From NCBI GenBank assembly GCA_900544675.1, contig UQVZ01000004.1:58553-122552 (forward strand): 64,000 bases of DNA. Reading direction: 5' to 3'. The notes beneath the pieces were generated by a model, which did no database searches, was not told where the DNA came from, and saw only the letters and a program-made list of their open reading frames with translations. This document shows, one piece after another, positions 44,034 through 51,742 of this stretch (positions are counted from its first letter, which is position 1; each line of letters opens with the position of its first letter). This DNA comes from an uncultured Bacteroides sp. (lineage in GTDB: Bacteria > Bacteroidota > Bacteroidia > Bacteroidales > Bacteroidaceae). The translations under genes and the position numbers were made by a program.

Positions 44034-45227
44034 TTATTTATCCTCTTTTTTCTCTTCTTCCTCTTTCGGGGCTGTGCCTACGCGCATCTTGACGCCCGGG
44101 CTGAGTTTGTGGTAACCTTCCACTACGATGTTCTCGCCGGGAATCAGACCGCGTTCTACCACGGTATTGTTGCCGAATTCAGGTCCTAGCTCGATGAAAC
44201 GTTTTTCCGCCGTAGAGTCTTTGCGCATTACGTAGATATAGGCGCCTCCCTTTTCGATAATCAATGCTTTTTGCGGAACTACCGTGGCGTTTTCGCGTAC
44301 GTCAAGCAATAGTTTGACTTTGGTGAATTGTCCCGGAAGCAAGACATGTTCGGGATTGCTCATCTCGGCACGTACTGAGAAGGTTCCGGTCTTGGGGTCG
44401 ACTTGAGGTTCGGCGAAGTCCACAAGTCCTTTATAAGGATATACGCTGTTGTCGGGGAGCGTGATGGTGACGGTTGATTGCCAGGAGCGGGTAGAGTCTT
44501 TTTGCCCGATGATGATGTTGCGTTCCTTGCTTTTCAGGTAGTCGAGTGCCGTCATGCTGAAGTCTACCAGTACGGTGTCGCTTTTTACGATGGTGGCAAG
44601 CAATGATTTTCCGGAGGTTCCTACCAGCGTACCGAGGTCGACGTGGCGTTCGCTGATTTGCCCGGCTATCGGCGAGCGCACTACGGTATAGCTCAGTTCC
44701 TGCTCTGCCTGGTCCAGGTCGGCTTGGCTCATGCCTACGCTTGCCACCGCGGTTTCGTATGCTGCTGTAGCATTGTCCAGGTCCAGTTGGCTGGCTGCTC
44801 GTTGCTCGTAGAGCGGGCGTATGCGGTTCAGGTCGCGTTCGGCTTTGCGTGCCGTAGCTTCGTCTTTTTTCAGTTGGGCACGTGCCTTGTCTACCTTTGC
44901 CTGGTATTGGTCTTGGTTGATGATGAACAACACCTGGTTCCGTTTTACTTGTGTTCCTTCTTCGAATAGCATTTGTTCCAGGAAGCCTTCTACGCGTGCG
45001 CGTACCTCAACAAATTGCTGGGCACGGATACGTCCCACATATTCACCGTAGATTTCCACATCCTGTTGTTGGGCTGGAGCCACGCTGACAATGGGAGCTT
45101 CCGGTTCAACTTTCTTTTCTCGTGTCAGGAACAGGTATATTCCGACAATCACAACGATGCCGATAGCGGCATAGATGGTTTGTTTCTTTTTCAGTTTCAA
45201 ATCTTTTTTTGTTAAAAAGCGTCTCAT
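44034..45227 (-). CDS. RND efflux periplasmic adaptor (membrane-fusion) protein
   Basis: The 397-residue adaptor has an N-terminal membrane anchor (about 16-34, TIYAAIGIVVIVGIYLFL). It lacks a lipobox, so it is not a lipoprotein of the AcrA type. The lipoyl halves (VRARVEGFLEQMLFEEGTQV and VVRSPIAGQISERHVDLG) flank an alpha hairpin (about 105-175). A beta-barrel and membrane-proximal domain follow, and a charged Glu/Lys-rich tail (EEEEKKEDK) closes the chain. It heads the efflux operon. Confidence 0.93.
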   Translation of the reverse strand: MRRFLTKKDLKLKKKQTIYAAIGIVVIVGIYLFLTREKKVEPEAPIVSVAPAQQQDVEIYGEYVGRIRAQQFVEVRARVEGFLEQMLFEEGTQVKRNQVLFIINQDQYQAKVDKARAQLKKDEATARKAERDLNRIRPLYEQRAASQLDLDNATAAYETAVASVGMSQADLDQAEQELSYTVVRSPIAGQISERHVDLGTLVGTSGKSLLATIVKSDTVLVDFSMTALDYLKSKERNIIIGQKDSTRSWQSTVTITLPDNSVYPYKGLVDFAEPQVDPKTGTFSVRAEMSNPEHVLLPGQFTKVKLLLDVRENATVVPQKALIIEKGGAYIYVMRKDSTAEKRFIELGPEFGNNTVVERGLIPGENIVVEGYHKLSPGVKMRVGTAPKEEEEKKEDK

Positions 45228-45279
45228 ACGATTTTAAATTTGTGGATTAGATGCCGTAAAGTCCTGGCAATACTTGTGC

Positions 45280-45287
45280 CAAAGATA
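45280..45287 (-). promoter_or_regulatory. -7 element of the efflux operon
   Basis: TATCTTTG on the minus strand, 53 bp upstream of the adaptor ATG, is an exact -7 match. No TTG is seen 19-21 bp upstream, so a regulator-dependent promoter is possible. Confidence 0.5.
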
Positions 45288-45415
45288 CGATAAAATTTTT
45301 ATAAGTTGAGAATCAGAAGCCTAAATCATGCGCTTAATTTTGTGTTATGGGGAATTTTGAGGGCAGTTGTGGAATTTCTCCACACCTGAATGGCAGGAGC
45401 TTGGGATATTTTTCA

Positions 45416-45423
45416 TACCTTTG
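45416..45423 (+). promoter_or_regulatory. -7 element of the ThrE-like gene
   Basis: TACCTTTG matches TAnnTTTG and lies 24 bp before the ATG at 45448. A good -33 element is not obvious. Confidence 0.5.
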
Positions 45424-45447
45424 CGCCCGGAATTAAACTTAGACAAA

Positions 45448-46833
45448 ATGAATTTAGAGGAACATTTAGAAACGACTGTGAAAGCCCACGACCAAATGTT
45501 GCATCGTCGGGTAGATCTTTTGCTCCGCACGGGGAAACTTTTAGTGGAAAGTCTGGCGGATACCAACCGGATTATGAGAAACATGAAGCGGACGGCCGCT
45601 TATCTGGGCATTCCGGAAGAAAAGTTGCATATCAATGTCAGTTTCACCATGCTGATGGTCAACGTGAGCGACGAGAACTATTCGTTCACCAAGTTCCAGC
45701 GCATCAACGGACACGGCGTGAACATGAGTGCCATTTCGGAAGTGAGCAAGCTTTCGTGGCGCGCTATCGAGAACGACTACACCTTGGATCAATATGAGGA
45801 GGAATTAGAGAAAATCCGCACCAAGAAGCGGAATTACACTCCCTTGCAGACGGCTATCGGAGCGGGATTCGCTTGCGGCGGATTCTGTGTGCAGTTCGGG
45901 TGCGACTGGATGGCTTTCCTGTATGCTTCCATCGCGGCGATTATCGGTATGCGTGTGCGCCAGAAGTGCAACGAGTCGGGGCTGAACGGATATATGGGCA
46001 TAGCTATCGCGGCTTTCGTGGCGACGATGATTGCATGGGCTTCCACGTTCCTGCCCGAAGAATGGACTTCCACTCCCTGGCATCCGCTTTTGGCATGCGC
46101 CTTGTTTATCGTGCCGGGAGTTCCTTTGATTAATTTTGTAGACGATATGCTCGACAACTTTATCCAGGTGGGTATCGTGCGGGCGGTCAATACCCTGTTG
46201 ATGATGGGAGCCATGGCGTTCGGCATAGCCTTTGCAGTGAAACTCTGTGCCATCGAAAATTTCTTCCCCACCATCAGTATGGTGCCTCACCACGAATATT
46301 GGGAGTATGCGCTTGCGGCGGCTATTTCCGCTATGGGCTTCTCTATGATATTCAATATCCAGCGCCGCTTGCTTTGGGTGGTGGCCATTGGCGGCATCCT
46401 GGCTGTATGTACGCGCAATTTTGTCAATTTAGGTCCCAGCACCAACAACATCGGGCTGGATATGGGCTTGGTAGTAGGCTCGTTCAGCGGGGCATTGCTG
46501 GTGAGCCTGATTGCGGTGAAAGCCGTACATTGGTTCCATGTGCCCAATCACGTGCTGACCATCCCTTCGGTCATTCCGATGATTCCCGGTGTGCTGATGT
46601 ACCGCATGCTTTTCGGCTTCATCAACATGAACGTGCAGAATCCCGAAGGAGTCACTCCCTTGATGAAAGCCATCGAGAGCGGCGTGAACTCAGGCTTGAT
46701 TATCCTGTGCATATCCGTTGGGGTAGCTATCCCGAATATCTTTGGCCGTAAGTTCATCGCCTCCTCCAAGAACCGTCATCTGGCGGAAATCTTGAAAGAA
46801 CGCCGCGCAAGAGGCAAGTTTATCGAATGGTAA
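45448..46833 (+). CDS. Threonine/serine exporter family protein (fused ThrE-type)
   Basis: The 461-residue protein has a soluble N-terminal domain (about 1-130), then ten predicted helices, the layout of ThrE. The N-terminal half (ThrE_N) includes TAIGAGFACGGFCVQFGCDW and the C-terminal half VLTIPSVIPMIPGVLMYRML. Such proteins export threonine, serine or small dipeptides. ATG at 45448 follows the -7 element and gives the conserved start MNLEEHLE. It is monocistronic, with a palindromic word repeat downstream. Confidence 0.88.
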   Translation: MNLEEHLETTVKAHDQMLHRRVDLLLRTGKLLVESLADTNRIMRNMKRTAAYLGIPEEKLHINVSFTMLMVNVSDENYSFTKFQRINGHGVNMSAISEVSKLSWRAIENDYTLDQYEEELEKIRTKKRNYTPLQTAIGAGFACGGFCVQFGCDWMAFLYASIAAIIGMRVRQKCNESGLNGYMGIAIAAFVATMIAWASTFLPEEWTSTPWHPLLACALFIVPGVPLINFVDDMLDNFIQVGIVRAVNTLLMMGAMAFGIAFAVKLCAIENFFPTISMVPHHEYWEYALAAAISAMGFSMIFNIQRRLLWVVAIGGILAVCTRNFVNLGPSTNNIGLDMGLVVGSFSGALLVSLIAVKAVHWFHVPNHVLTIPSVIPMIPGVLMYRMLFGFINMNVQNPEGVTPLMKAIESGVNSGLIILCISVGVAIPNIFGRKFIASSKNRHLAEILKERRARGKFIEW

Positions 46834-46837
46834 ATTA

Positions 46838-46936
46838 AATGAAGAATGAAGAATTAAGAATGAAGAATCAGTTGGTGTTTTCTTTTTGAAACGCAGATTA
46901 CGCAGATTTTAAATTTTTCATTCTTAATTCTTCATT
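46838..46936. repeat. Inverted word repeat after the ThrE-like gene
   Basis: The 20-bp arm at 46845-46864 (AATGAAGAATTAAGAATGAA) has its exact complement at 46917-46936. The left flank adds further GAAGAAT words. The 52-nt loop contains a direct repeat of ACGCAGATT (46891-46908). It starts 5 bp after the stop and probably acts as terminator. Confidence 0.8.
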
Positions 46937-46944
46937 ACAAAATA

Positions 46945-46991
46945 TACCTACAAATGGGGATTGTCCGTTTTCCATGAAATGTCTTACTTTG
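46945..46991 (+). promoter_or_regulatory. Promoter with NarL-like 7-2-7 operator before the hemerythrin/regulator operon
   Basis: TTG (46961-46963), a 20-bp spacer and TTACTTTG (46984-46991) form the promoter. Directly upstream of the TTG lies TACCTAC-AA-ATGGGGA (46945-46960). This is two inverted heptamers spaced by 2 bp; the second reads TCCCCAT on the other strand. The NarL consensus is TACYYMT in a 7-2-7 layout. The first heptamer and position are identical to those of the promoter at 48357-48403. The site centre is near -41 to -44, as for an activator. Confidence 0.6.
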
Positions 46992-47005
46992 CAAACAGAA
47001 ACAAT

Positions 47006-47719
47006 ATGGATTCATTTTTTACTATGTGTAAGCCTAAAATTTACAAGCCGACCGATAAGATGAGCGACTTGATTTGCGAGAATTATGCCTTGCTGCAGGT
47101 GTTGAGCCGCTTCGGGGTATCGTTGGGCTTCGGCGATAAGTCTGTTCGGGAAGTATGCGACATGAATGGAGTGGATTGCCCCACTTTCCTGATTGTGGTC
47201 AATTTCCTGACCGAAGAGAATAACCGGATGCAAGACCATCTGGCGCAGCTTTCCGTGCCCGCGCTGATGGATTATTTGCAGCGTGCCCATTCTTATTTCC
47301 TCGATTTCCAGCTTCCCACCATCCGGAAGAAGCTGATAGAGTCCATCGACTTCTCGCTGAGCGACAAGGTGTCTTACCTGATCCTGCAATTCTTCGATGA
47401 TTATGTGGGCGAGGTGAGGAAGCACATGGAGTATGAAAACGAAAAAGTGTTTACTTATGTGAAAGATTTGTTGCAGGGAAAGAAGCCTGAAGGGTTCAAT
47501 ATCGGAGTGTTCGCCCGTCATCATGATCAGATAAACGTAAAGTTGACCGAATTGAAGAACATTATCATTAAATATTATCCGGCCAATGGCGATAATCAGT
47601 TGCTGAATGCGACTTTGTTCGATATTTTTAGTTGCGAAGAAGATTTGGCATCGCACAACCGGGTAGAAGATTACCTGTTCGTCCCTGCCATAATGGAGTT
47701 GGAAAAGGGGGTAAAATGA
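47006..47719 (+). CDS. Hemerythrin HHE / ScdA-YtfE-like di-iron protein
   Basis: The 237-residue protein has an N-terminal ScdA_N-type segment (about 12-60, IYKPTDKMSDLICENYALLQ, with GVDCP later) and a C-terminal four-helix hemerythrin-like domain. Candidate iron ligands include His in QDHL, YLQRAHSYFLDFQLP, EVRKHMEYENEKVF, FARHHDQIN, and E/H near SHNRVEDYLF. The family, with E. coli YtfE (RIC), repairs iron-sulfur centres damaged by nitric oxide or oxidants. ATG at 47006 follows the promoter; an earlier in-frame TTG at 46961 lies inside the -33 element. Its stop overlaps the regulator ATG (ATGA), so the two are translationally coupled. Confidence 0.85.
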   Translation: MDSFFTMCKPKIYKPTDKMSDLICENYALLQVLSRFGVSLGFGDKSVREVCDMNGVDCPTFLIVVNFLTEENNRMQDHLAQLSVPALMDYLQRAHSYFLDFQLPTIRKKLIESIDFSLSDKVSYLILQFFDDYVGEVRKHMEYENEKVFTYVKDLLQGKKPEGFNIGVFARHHDQINVKLTELKNIIIKYYPANGDNQLLNATLFDIFSCEEDLASHNRVEDYLFVPAIMELEKGVK

Positions 47720-48324
47720 AATCTCAGGAAAATATATTGGTTGCCGTGGCCGAGACCTCAGTCATTGTCCGGACAGGCTTGGTGACCGTGTTGAAACGCT
47801 TGCCGGACTTAGACATACAGACCGTGGAGATTACCTCCAAGGAAGGGCTCCAGCATTGCATGGAAGCGCATAGCCCGCAGATGTTGATTGTCAATCCGCA
47901 ATTCGAAGGCTGGTTCGATGTGGAAGATTTCAGAGAACATTACCAGCAACCCGATATAAAGGTGGTCGCCCTGTTAAGCGCTTTCGTCGATTCGAACCGC
48001 CTGAAGGGTTACGATGAAAGCATCAACCTGTTCGAAGACGCGGAATCGCTCGAAAAGAAGATTTCCGTCCTGATGAATTTCTCCGATGAGGAAGATGGCG
48101 ACCAGGATGCCTTGAGCCAGCGCGAGAAGGAGATTATCTGTTGCGTGGTGCGCGGGATGACCAACAAGGAGATTGCCGAAAAGCTGTATATCTCGGTACA
48201 TACCGTCATCACCCATCGGCGGAACATTACCCGCAAGTTGCAGATACATTCGGCGGCAGGCCTGACCATCTATGCCATTGTCAACAAGCTGGTCGAGCTG
48301 AGCGAGGTGAAGATGAAGCTGTGA
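47716..48324 (+). CDS. LuxR/NarL-type transcriptional regulator with degenerate receiver domain
   Basis: The 202-residue protein has an N-terminal receiver-like domain (about 1-125) and a C-terminal LuxR helix-turn-helix (about 137-200: LSQREKEIICCVVRGMTNKE, LYISVHTVITHRRNITRKLQ). The phospho-acceptor Asp is replaced by Asn (SPQMLIVNPQF), and the N-terminal acidic pair reads AE (LVAVAETSVI). Phosphorylation is therefore unlikely, so it may sense another signal or act constitutively, as other atypical receivers do. No histidine kinase is adjacent. It is translationally coupled to the hemerythrin protein and flanked by two NarL-like heptamer sites, making it the best candidate to bind them. Confidence 0.88.
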   Translation: MKSQENILVAVAETSVIVRTGLVTVLKRLPDLDIQTVEITSKEGLQHCMEAHSPQMLIVNPQFEGWFDVEDFREHYQQPDIKVVALLSAFVDSNRLKGYDESINLFEDAESLEKKISVLMNFSDEEDGDQDALSQREKEIICCVVRGMTNKEIAEKLYISVHTVITHRRNITRKLQIHSAAGLTIYAIVNKLVELSEVKMKL

Positions 48325-48356
48325 TATCTCTTTCGTTATTTGGAACGCTTCTAAAA

Positions 48357-48403
48357 TACCTACATGTAGGTATTGCCTGAAAGGCAGGAAGCAGGTATCT
48401 TTG
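48357..48403 (+). promoter_or_regulatory. Promoter with a perfect 7-2-7 palindromic operator after the regulator gene
   Basis: TACCTAC-AT-GTAGGTA (48357-48372) is the centre of a perfect 20-bp palindrome (48355-48374). TTG follows at once (48373-48375), and TATCTTTG lies at 48396-48403 with a 20-bp spacer. The operator-to-promoter geometry is the same as at 46945-46991. It drives either a short RNA ending near 48493 or a longer leader into lutABC. Confidence 0.68.
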
Positions 48404-48461
48404 CAGCGTTAGTCATATGAAATTACGTAAACCACAAAAGTAAAAGTTAGTTATTAGTTGG

Positions 48462-48493
48462 GTGCTCCCTGCGAAGTGATTCGCGGGGAGCAC
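48462..48493 (+). terminator. Hairpin in the leader before lutA
   Basis: GTGCTCCCTGCGAA / TTCGCGGGGAGCAC pairs over 14 positions with one mismatch and a 4-nt GTGA loop. It starts about 55 nt downstream of the predicted transcription start. No T-run follows directly, so termination is not certain; it may be the 3' hairpin of a small RNA or an attenuator. A nine-codon frame (ATG 48417 to TAA 48443) precedes it. Confidence 0.6.
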
Positions 48494-48603
48494 GCGCATA
48501 TATACCCCTCGGTACGTTTCTGCCTTTTGTTCTTTTTTGTCGTTTCAACAGATATTTTTTGCGAATATCGGCAAAGTGTTTTCGTTAATTCGAGAATTAG
48601 AAG

Positions 48604-48611
48604 TAACTTTG
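48604..48611 (+). promoter_or_regulatory. -7 element of the lutABC operon
   Basis: TAACTTTG matches TAnnTTTG, 28 bp before the preferred lutA ATG at 48640. A TTTTC word lies near the -33 distance. It offers lutABC its own promoter besides any readthrough from 48403. Confidence 0.55.
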
Positions 48612-48639
48612 CTCGTGAAATAACTTAATGAAAAGAAGA

Positions 48640-49380
48640 ATGAAAGTAGGATTGTTTATTCCCTGTTACATCAATGCCGTCTATCCCGAGGTAGGAGTGG
48701 CTTCGTATAAGCTTCTCAAGAGTTTGGGAGTGGATGTCGACTATCCGCTGGATCAGACCTGTTGTGGGCAGCCGATGGCGAATGCAGGGTTTGAAAATGA
48801 ATCGAAAGAACTGGCTAAACGATTCGATAAGTTGTTCGAGAAATACGACTATATCGTCGGTCCCTCTGCCAGTTGTGTGGTTTTCGTACGCGACCATTAT
48901 GGCAATCTCTTGGCTGGAGAGCCGCATCGTTGTGCCAGCGAAGGAAAGATTTACGACATCTGCGAGTTTATCCACGACGTGGTGAAGCCCGCCTCCCTGC
49001 CTGCCTCTTTCCCGCATAAGGTCAGCATCCAGAACAGTTGCCACGGGGTGCGCCTGATGCACCTGTCTTCGCCCAGCGAGTTGAATATACCTTATTATAA
49101 TAAGTTGCGCGACCTCTTGTCGCTGGTCAAGGATATCGAGGTGGTAGAGCCCGAGCGTCCCGATGAGTGTTGCGGTTTCGGCGGCATGTTTGCCGTAGAA
49201 GAGCACGATGTGTCCGGACGCATGGGGCGCGACAAAGTGCAACGCCACATCGACACGGGAGCTGAATACATCGTAGGGGCAGACAGCTCGTGCCTCATGC
49301 ACCAAACAGGCATCATCCGGCGCGACCATCTGCCTATCAAGACCATTCATATTGTTCAAATATTAGCTGCAGGATTATGA
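48640..49380 (+). CDS. lutA: Lactate utilization protein A (Fe-S cysteine-rich domain protein)
   Basis: LutA is one part of the LutABC lactate oxidase/dehydrogenase complex that passes electrons through iron-sulfur centres. The 246-residue protein has two cysteine-rich (CCG-type) domains: QTCCGQPMANAGF in the first, SCHGVRLMHLSSPSEL and ECCGFGGMFAVEE in the second. These resemble heterodisulfide reductase HdrB/GlpC modules. ATG at 48640 (MKVGLFIPCY) is chosen; another in-frame ATG lies at 48628. Its stop overlaps lutB by 4 bp (ATGA). Confidence 0.93.
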   Translation: MKVGLFIPCYINAVYPEVGVASYKLLKSLGVDVDYPLDQTCCGQPMANAGFENESKELAKRFDKLFEKYDYIVGPSASCVVFVRDHYGNLLAGEPHRCASEGKIYDICEFIHDVVKPASLPASFPHKVSIQNSCHGVRLMHLSSPSELNIPYYNKLRDLLSLVKDIEVVEPERPDECCGFGGMFAVEEHDVSGRMGRDKVQRHIDTGAEYIVGADSSCLMHQTGIIRRDHLPIKTIHIVQILAAGL

Positions 49381-50741
49381 GTACGAAACATGCGAAAGCT
49401 GCCGGAGAGTTTCTGAAGAACCGCGACATGGCAGCATGGCACGACGAGACCTTATGGATGGTGCGTGCCAAACGGGATAAAATGAGTCGGGAAGTGCCCG
49501 AGTGGGAGCAGCTCCGTGATGCCGCCTGCGCCCTGAAGATGTATAGCAACAGCCACCTCGACCAGTTGTTGCAGGAGTTCGAAAAAAACGCGATAGCCAA
49601 TGGCGCATACGTCTACTGGGCAAAGGATGCCGACGAATATTGCAAAATCATCTACAATATCCTCGAAGGACATAAGGTGAAGCATTTCATCAAGAGCAAG
49701 TCGATGCTGGCGGAAGAGTGCGGGCTGAACGAGTTTCTGGAAGAGAAAGGCATCGAGGTAGTGGAAAGCGACTTGGGCGAACGCATCCTTCAGCTCATGC
49801 ACAAGCGTCCGAGCCACATCGTGATGCCTGCCATCCATATCAAGAAAGAAGAGATAGGCGAGCTTTTCGTGCGCGAGATGGGTACTGAGCCTGGAAACAA
49901 TGACCAGACTTACCTGACCCATGCCGCCCGCAAGAACCTGCGCCAGAAGTTCATCCATGCCGAAGCCGCCATGACGGGTGCCAACTTTGCCGTGGCGTCT
50001 ACGGGCGAGTGCGTCGTATGCACTAACGAGGGCAATGCCGATATGGGCACCTCCCAGCCCAAGCTTCAGATTACGGCTTTCGGCTTGGAGAAGATTGTGC
50101 CTGACCGCGAGTCGCTGGGCGTGTTCACCCGTCTGCTGGCACGTTCAGGCACGGGGCAGCCCATCACTTCCTACACCTCGCATTACCGCAAGCCGCGCAA
50201 GGGAGGCGAGCTGCACATCATCATTGTCGACAATGGGCGGAGCCAGATTCTTGCTGATCAGGAACACGTGAAGACGCTGAATTGCCTGCGTTGCGGTGCC
50301 TGTATGAATACCTGTCCCGTCTACCGCCGTTCGGGAGGCTATTCGTACACTTACTTTATCCCGGGTCCCATCGGCATCAACCTGGGCATGCTGAAAGCCC
50401 CCTTGCATTATTACGACAATGTGTCGGCATGTTCGTTGTGCTATTCGTGCCAGAATGTATGCCCTGCCAAGGTCGACTTGGCAGACCAGATATACCGTTG
50501 GCGCCAGCGTCTGGACGGGCTGGGTGTAGCCAGCAAGGAAAAGAAACTGATGTCGGGCGGCATGAAGTTCCTTATGGAGCGTCCTGCCCTGTTCAACATG
50601 GCATTGAAGAACGCCCACCTTCTCAATTCTTTCCCCCGCTGGACCCTCTACAATGGCTTGAACGATTGGGGTAAGGAACACGAAATGCCCGAGTTCCCCA
50701 AAGAGAGCTTCAACGAGAAATGGAAGAAAATGATTAAATAA
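49377..50741 (+). CDS. lutB: Lactate utilization protein B (LUD domain plus ferredoxin domain)
   Basis: The 454-residue protein has an N-terminal LUD domain (about 1-290, with VASTGECVVCTNEGNADMG) and a C-terminal 2x[4Fe-4S] ferredoxin-like domain. The clusters are CLRCGACMNTCPVYRRSGG and CSLCYSCQNVCPAKVDLADQ. It is the electron-transfer part of LutABC. The start ATG at 49377 overlaps lutA by 4 bp, implying coupled translation. A repeat region of about 230 bp separates it from lutC. Confidence 0.95.
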   Translation: MSTKHAKAAGEFLKNRDMAAWHDETLWMVRAKRDKMSREVPEWEQLRDAACALKMYSNSHLDQLLQEFEKNAIANGAYVYWAKDADEYCKIIYNILEGHKVKHFIKSKSMLAEECGLNEFLEEKGIEVVESDLGERILQLMHKRPSHIVMPAIHIKKEEIGELFVREMGTEPGNNDQTYLTHAARKNLRQKFIHAEAAMTGANFAVASTGECVVCTNEGNADMGTSQPKLQITAFGLEKIVPDRESLGVFTRLLARSGTGQPITSYTSHYRKPRKGGELHIIIVDNGRSQILADQEHVKTLNCLRCGACMNTCPVYRRSGGYSYTYFIPGPIGINLGMLKAPLHYYDNVSACSLCYSCQNVCPAKVDLADQIYRWRQRLDGLGVASKEKKLMSGGMKFLMERPALFNMALKNAHLLNSFPRWTLYNGLNDWGKEHEMPEFPKESFNEKWKKMIK

Positions 50742-50796
50742 AATCGAACGCAGAGACGCGGAGACGCAAAGTTTTTTATTTTTGAGAAAGCAAAGC

Positions 50797-50964
50797 ACAC
50801 AGAGAATAATTTATTTAATCCGTATAATCTGTGGTGAAAAAAATAATCCGCGGAAATCTGCGTGAATCTGCGTTTTAAATAAAAATTGAGCACAGAAACA
50901 CAAAGACACAGAGAAATAATTTAATCAATAATGAAAAAAATCTGTGTAATCTGTGGTGAAAAAA
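50797..50964. repeat. Composite direct repeats between lutB and lutC
   Basis: Two composite copies (50797-50842 and 50907-50964) each run from CACAGAGA, through an AT-rich middle, to ATCTGTGGTGAAAAAA. A third word, ATCTGCGTGAATCTGCGTTT, lies between them. The second copy directly precedes the lutC start. The vocabulary matches the hairpins at 9729 and 51651. There is no gene in this 232-bp stretch. Confidence 0.75.
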
Positions 50965-50973
50965 CATGAAAAA

Positions 50974-51588
50974 ATGAGCAGTAGAGAAGATATATTACAG
51001 AATATACGCCGTAACACAAGAGCACGTTACGAGCGTCCCGATTTGACATCCCTCGAAGAGGAAGCATTGACTTATGCCGACCCCATCGACCAGTTCTGCA
51101 AGATTATGGTGCAGATGGGAGGCAAGGCCGTAGTGTTAGGTGAAGAAGACGATTTGAACGAAGTCATCCGAAACCTGTATCCCAAAGCCAAGCGCATCGC
51201 TTCGGTGGTAAAAGAAGTAAAGGCAGGCGGTAAACTCCAGCTTGTCACCTGTGCGACGTTCCATCCCGACGAGGTGGACAACCCGGGAGACCTGAACGGA
51301 ACCGACCTGGCGATTGTCGACGGAAGAGTCGGCGTATGCGAGAACGGCGCGGTATGGTTGCAGCAAGACATGGAGCAGCGCGCCATTTATTTCATCTCCG
51401 AAGCCTTGGTTATCTTGCTTGACCGCAAGAACCTGGTCAACAACATGCACGAGGCATACAAGCGAATTGACACCGGCGAGTACGGTTATGGCGTATTCAT
51501 GTCGGGCCCTTCGAAAACCGCCGACATCGAGCAGGCTTTGGTGATAGGCGCTCACGGTCCGCGAAGCGTAACCGTAATCCTTTTGTGA
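50974..51588 (+). CDS. lutC: Lactate utilization protein C (LUD domain)
   Basis: This 204-residue LUD-domain protein is the third LutABC part. It has TDLAIVDGRVGVCENGAVWL and GYGVFMSGPSKTADIEQALV, the conserved nucleotide-like-fold signatures, and ends HGPRSVTVILL. The start at 50974 (MSSREDIL) is chosen over an in-frame GTG at 50953 that lies inside the repeat word GTGGTGAAAAAA. Despite the 232-bp repeat-bearing gap, co-transcription with lutAB is likely because all three proteins act together. Confidence 0.92.
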   Translation: MSSREDILQNIRRNTRARYERPDLTSLEEEALTYADPIDQFCKIMVQMGGKAVVLGEEDDLNEVIRNLYPKAKRIASVVKEVKAGGKLQLVTCATFHPDEVDNPGDLNGTDLAIVDGRVGVCENGAVWLQQDMEQRAIYFISEALVILLDRKNLVNNMHEAYKRIDTGEYGYGVFMSGPSKTADIEQALVIGAHGPRSVTVILL

Positions 51589-51650
51589 TGTTTTTTACCA
51601 CAGAATTACACAAATTAGATAATTTATTTCTTTGTGTATTTTTTAACAAA

Positions 51651-51730
51651 TACAGAAACACAAAGACACAGAGATATTAAATAACGAGCGGTTTTCATTA
51701 TTAATTCTCTGTGTCTCCGTATTTCTGTGT
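51651..51730. repeat. Inverted repeat after lutC
   Basis: Arms of about 33 nt (51652-51684 and 51698-51730) share ACAGAAACACAAAGACACAG and its complement with few mismatches. The word GACACAGAG also occurs between lutB and lutC and near 58775. The element probably ends lutC transcription; weaker related words fill 51592-51650. Confidence 0.75.
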
Positions 51731-51742
51731 TCAATCAAAAAT

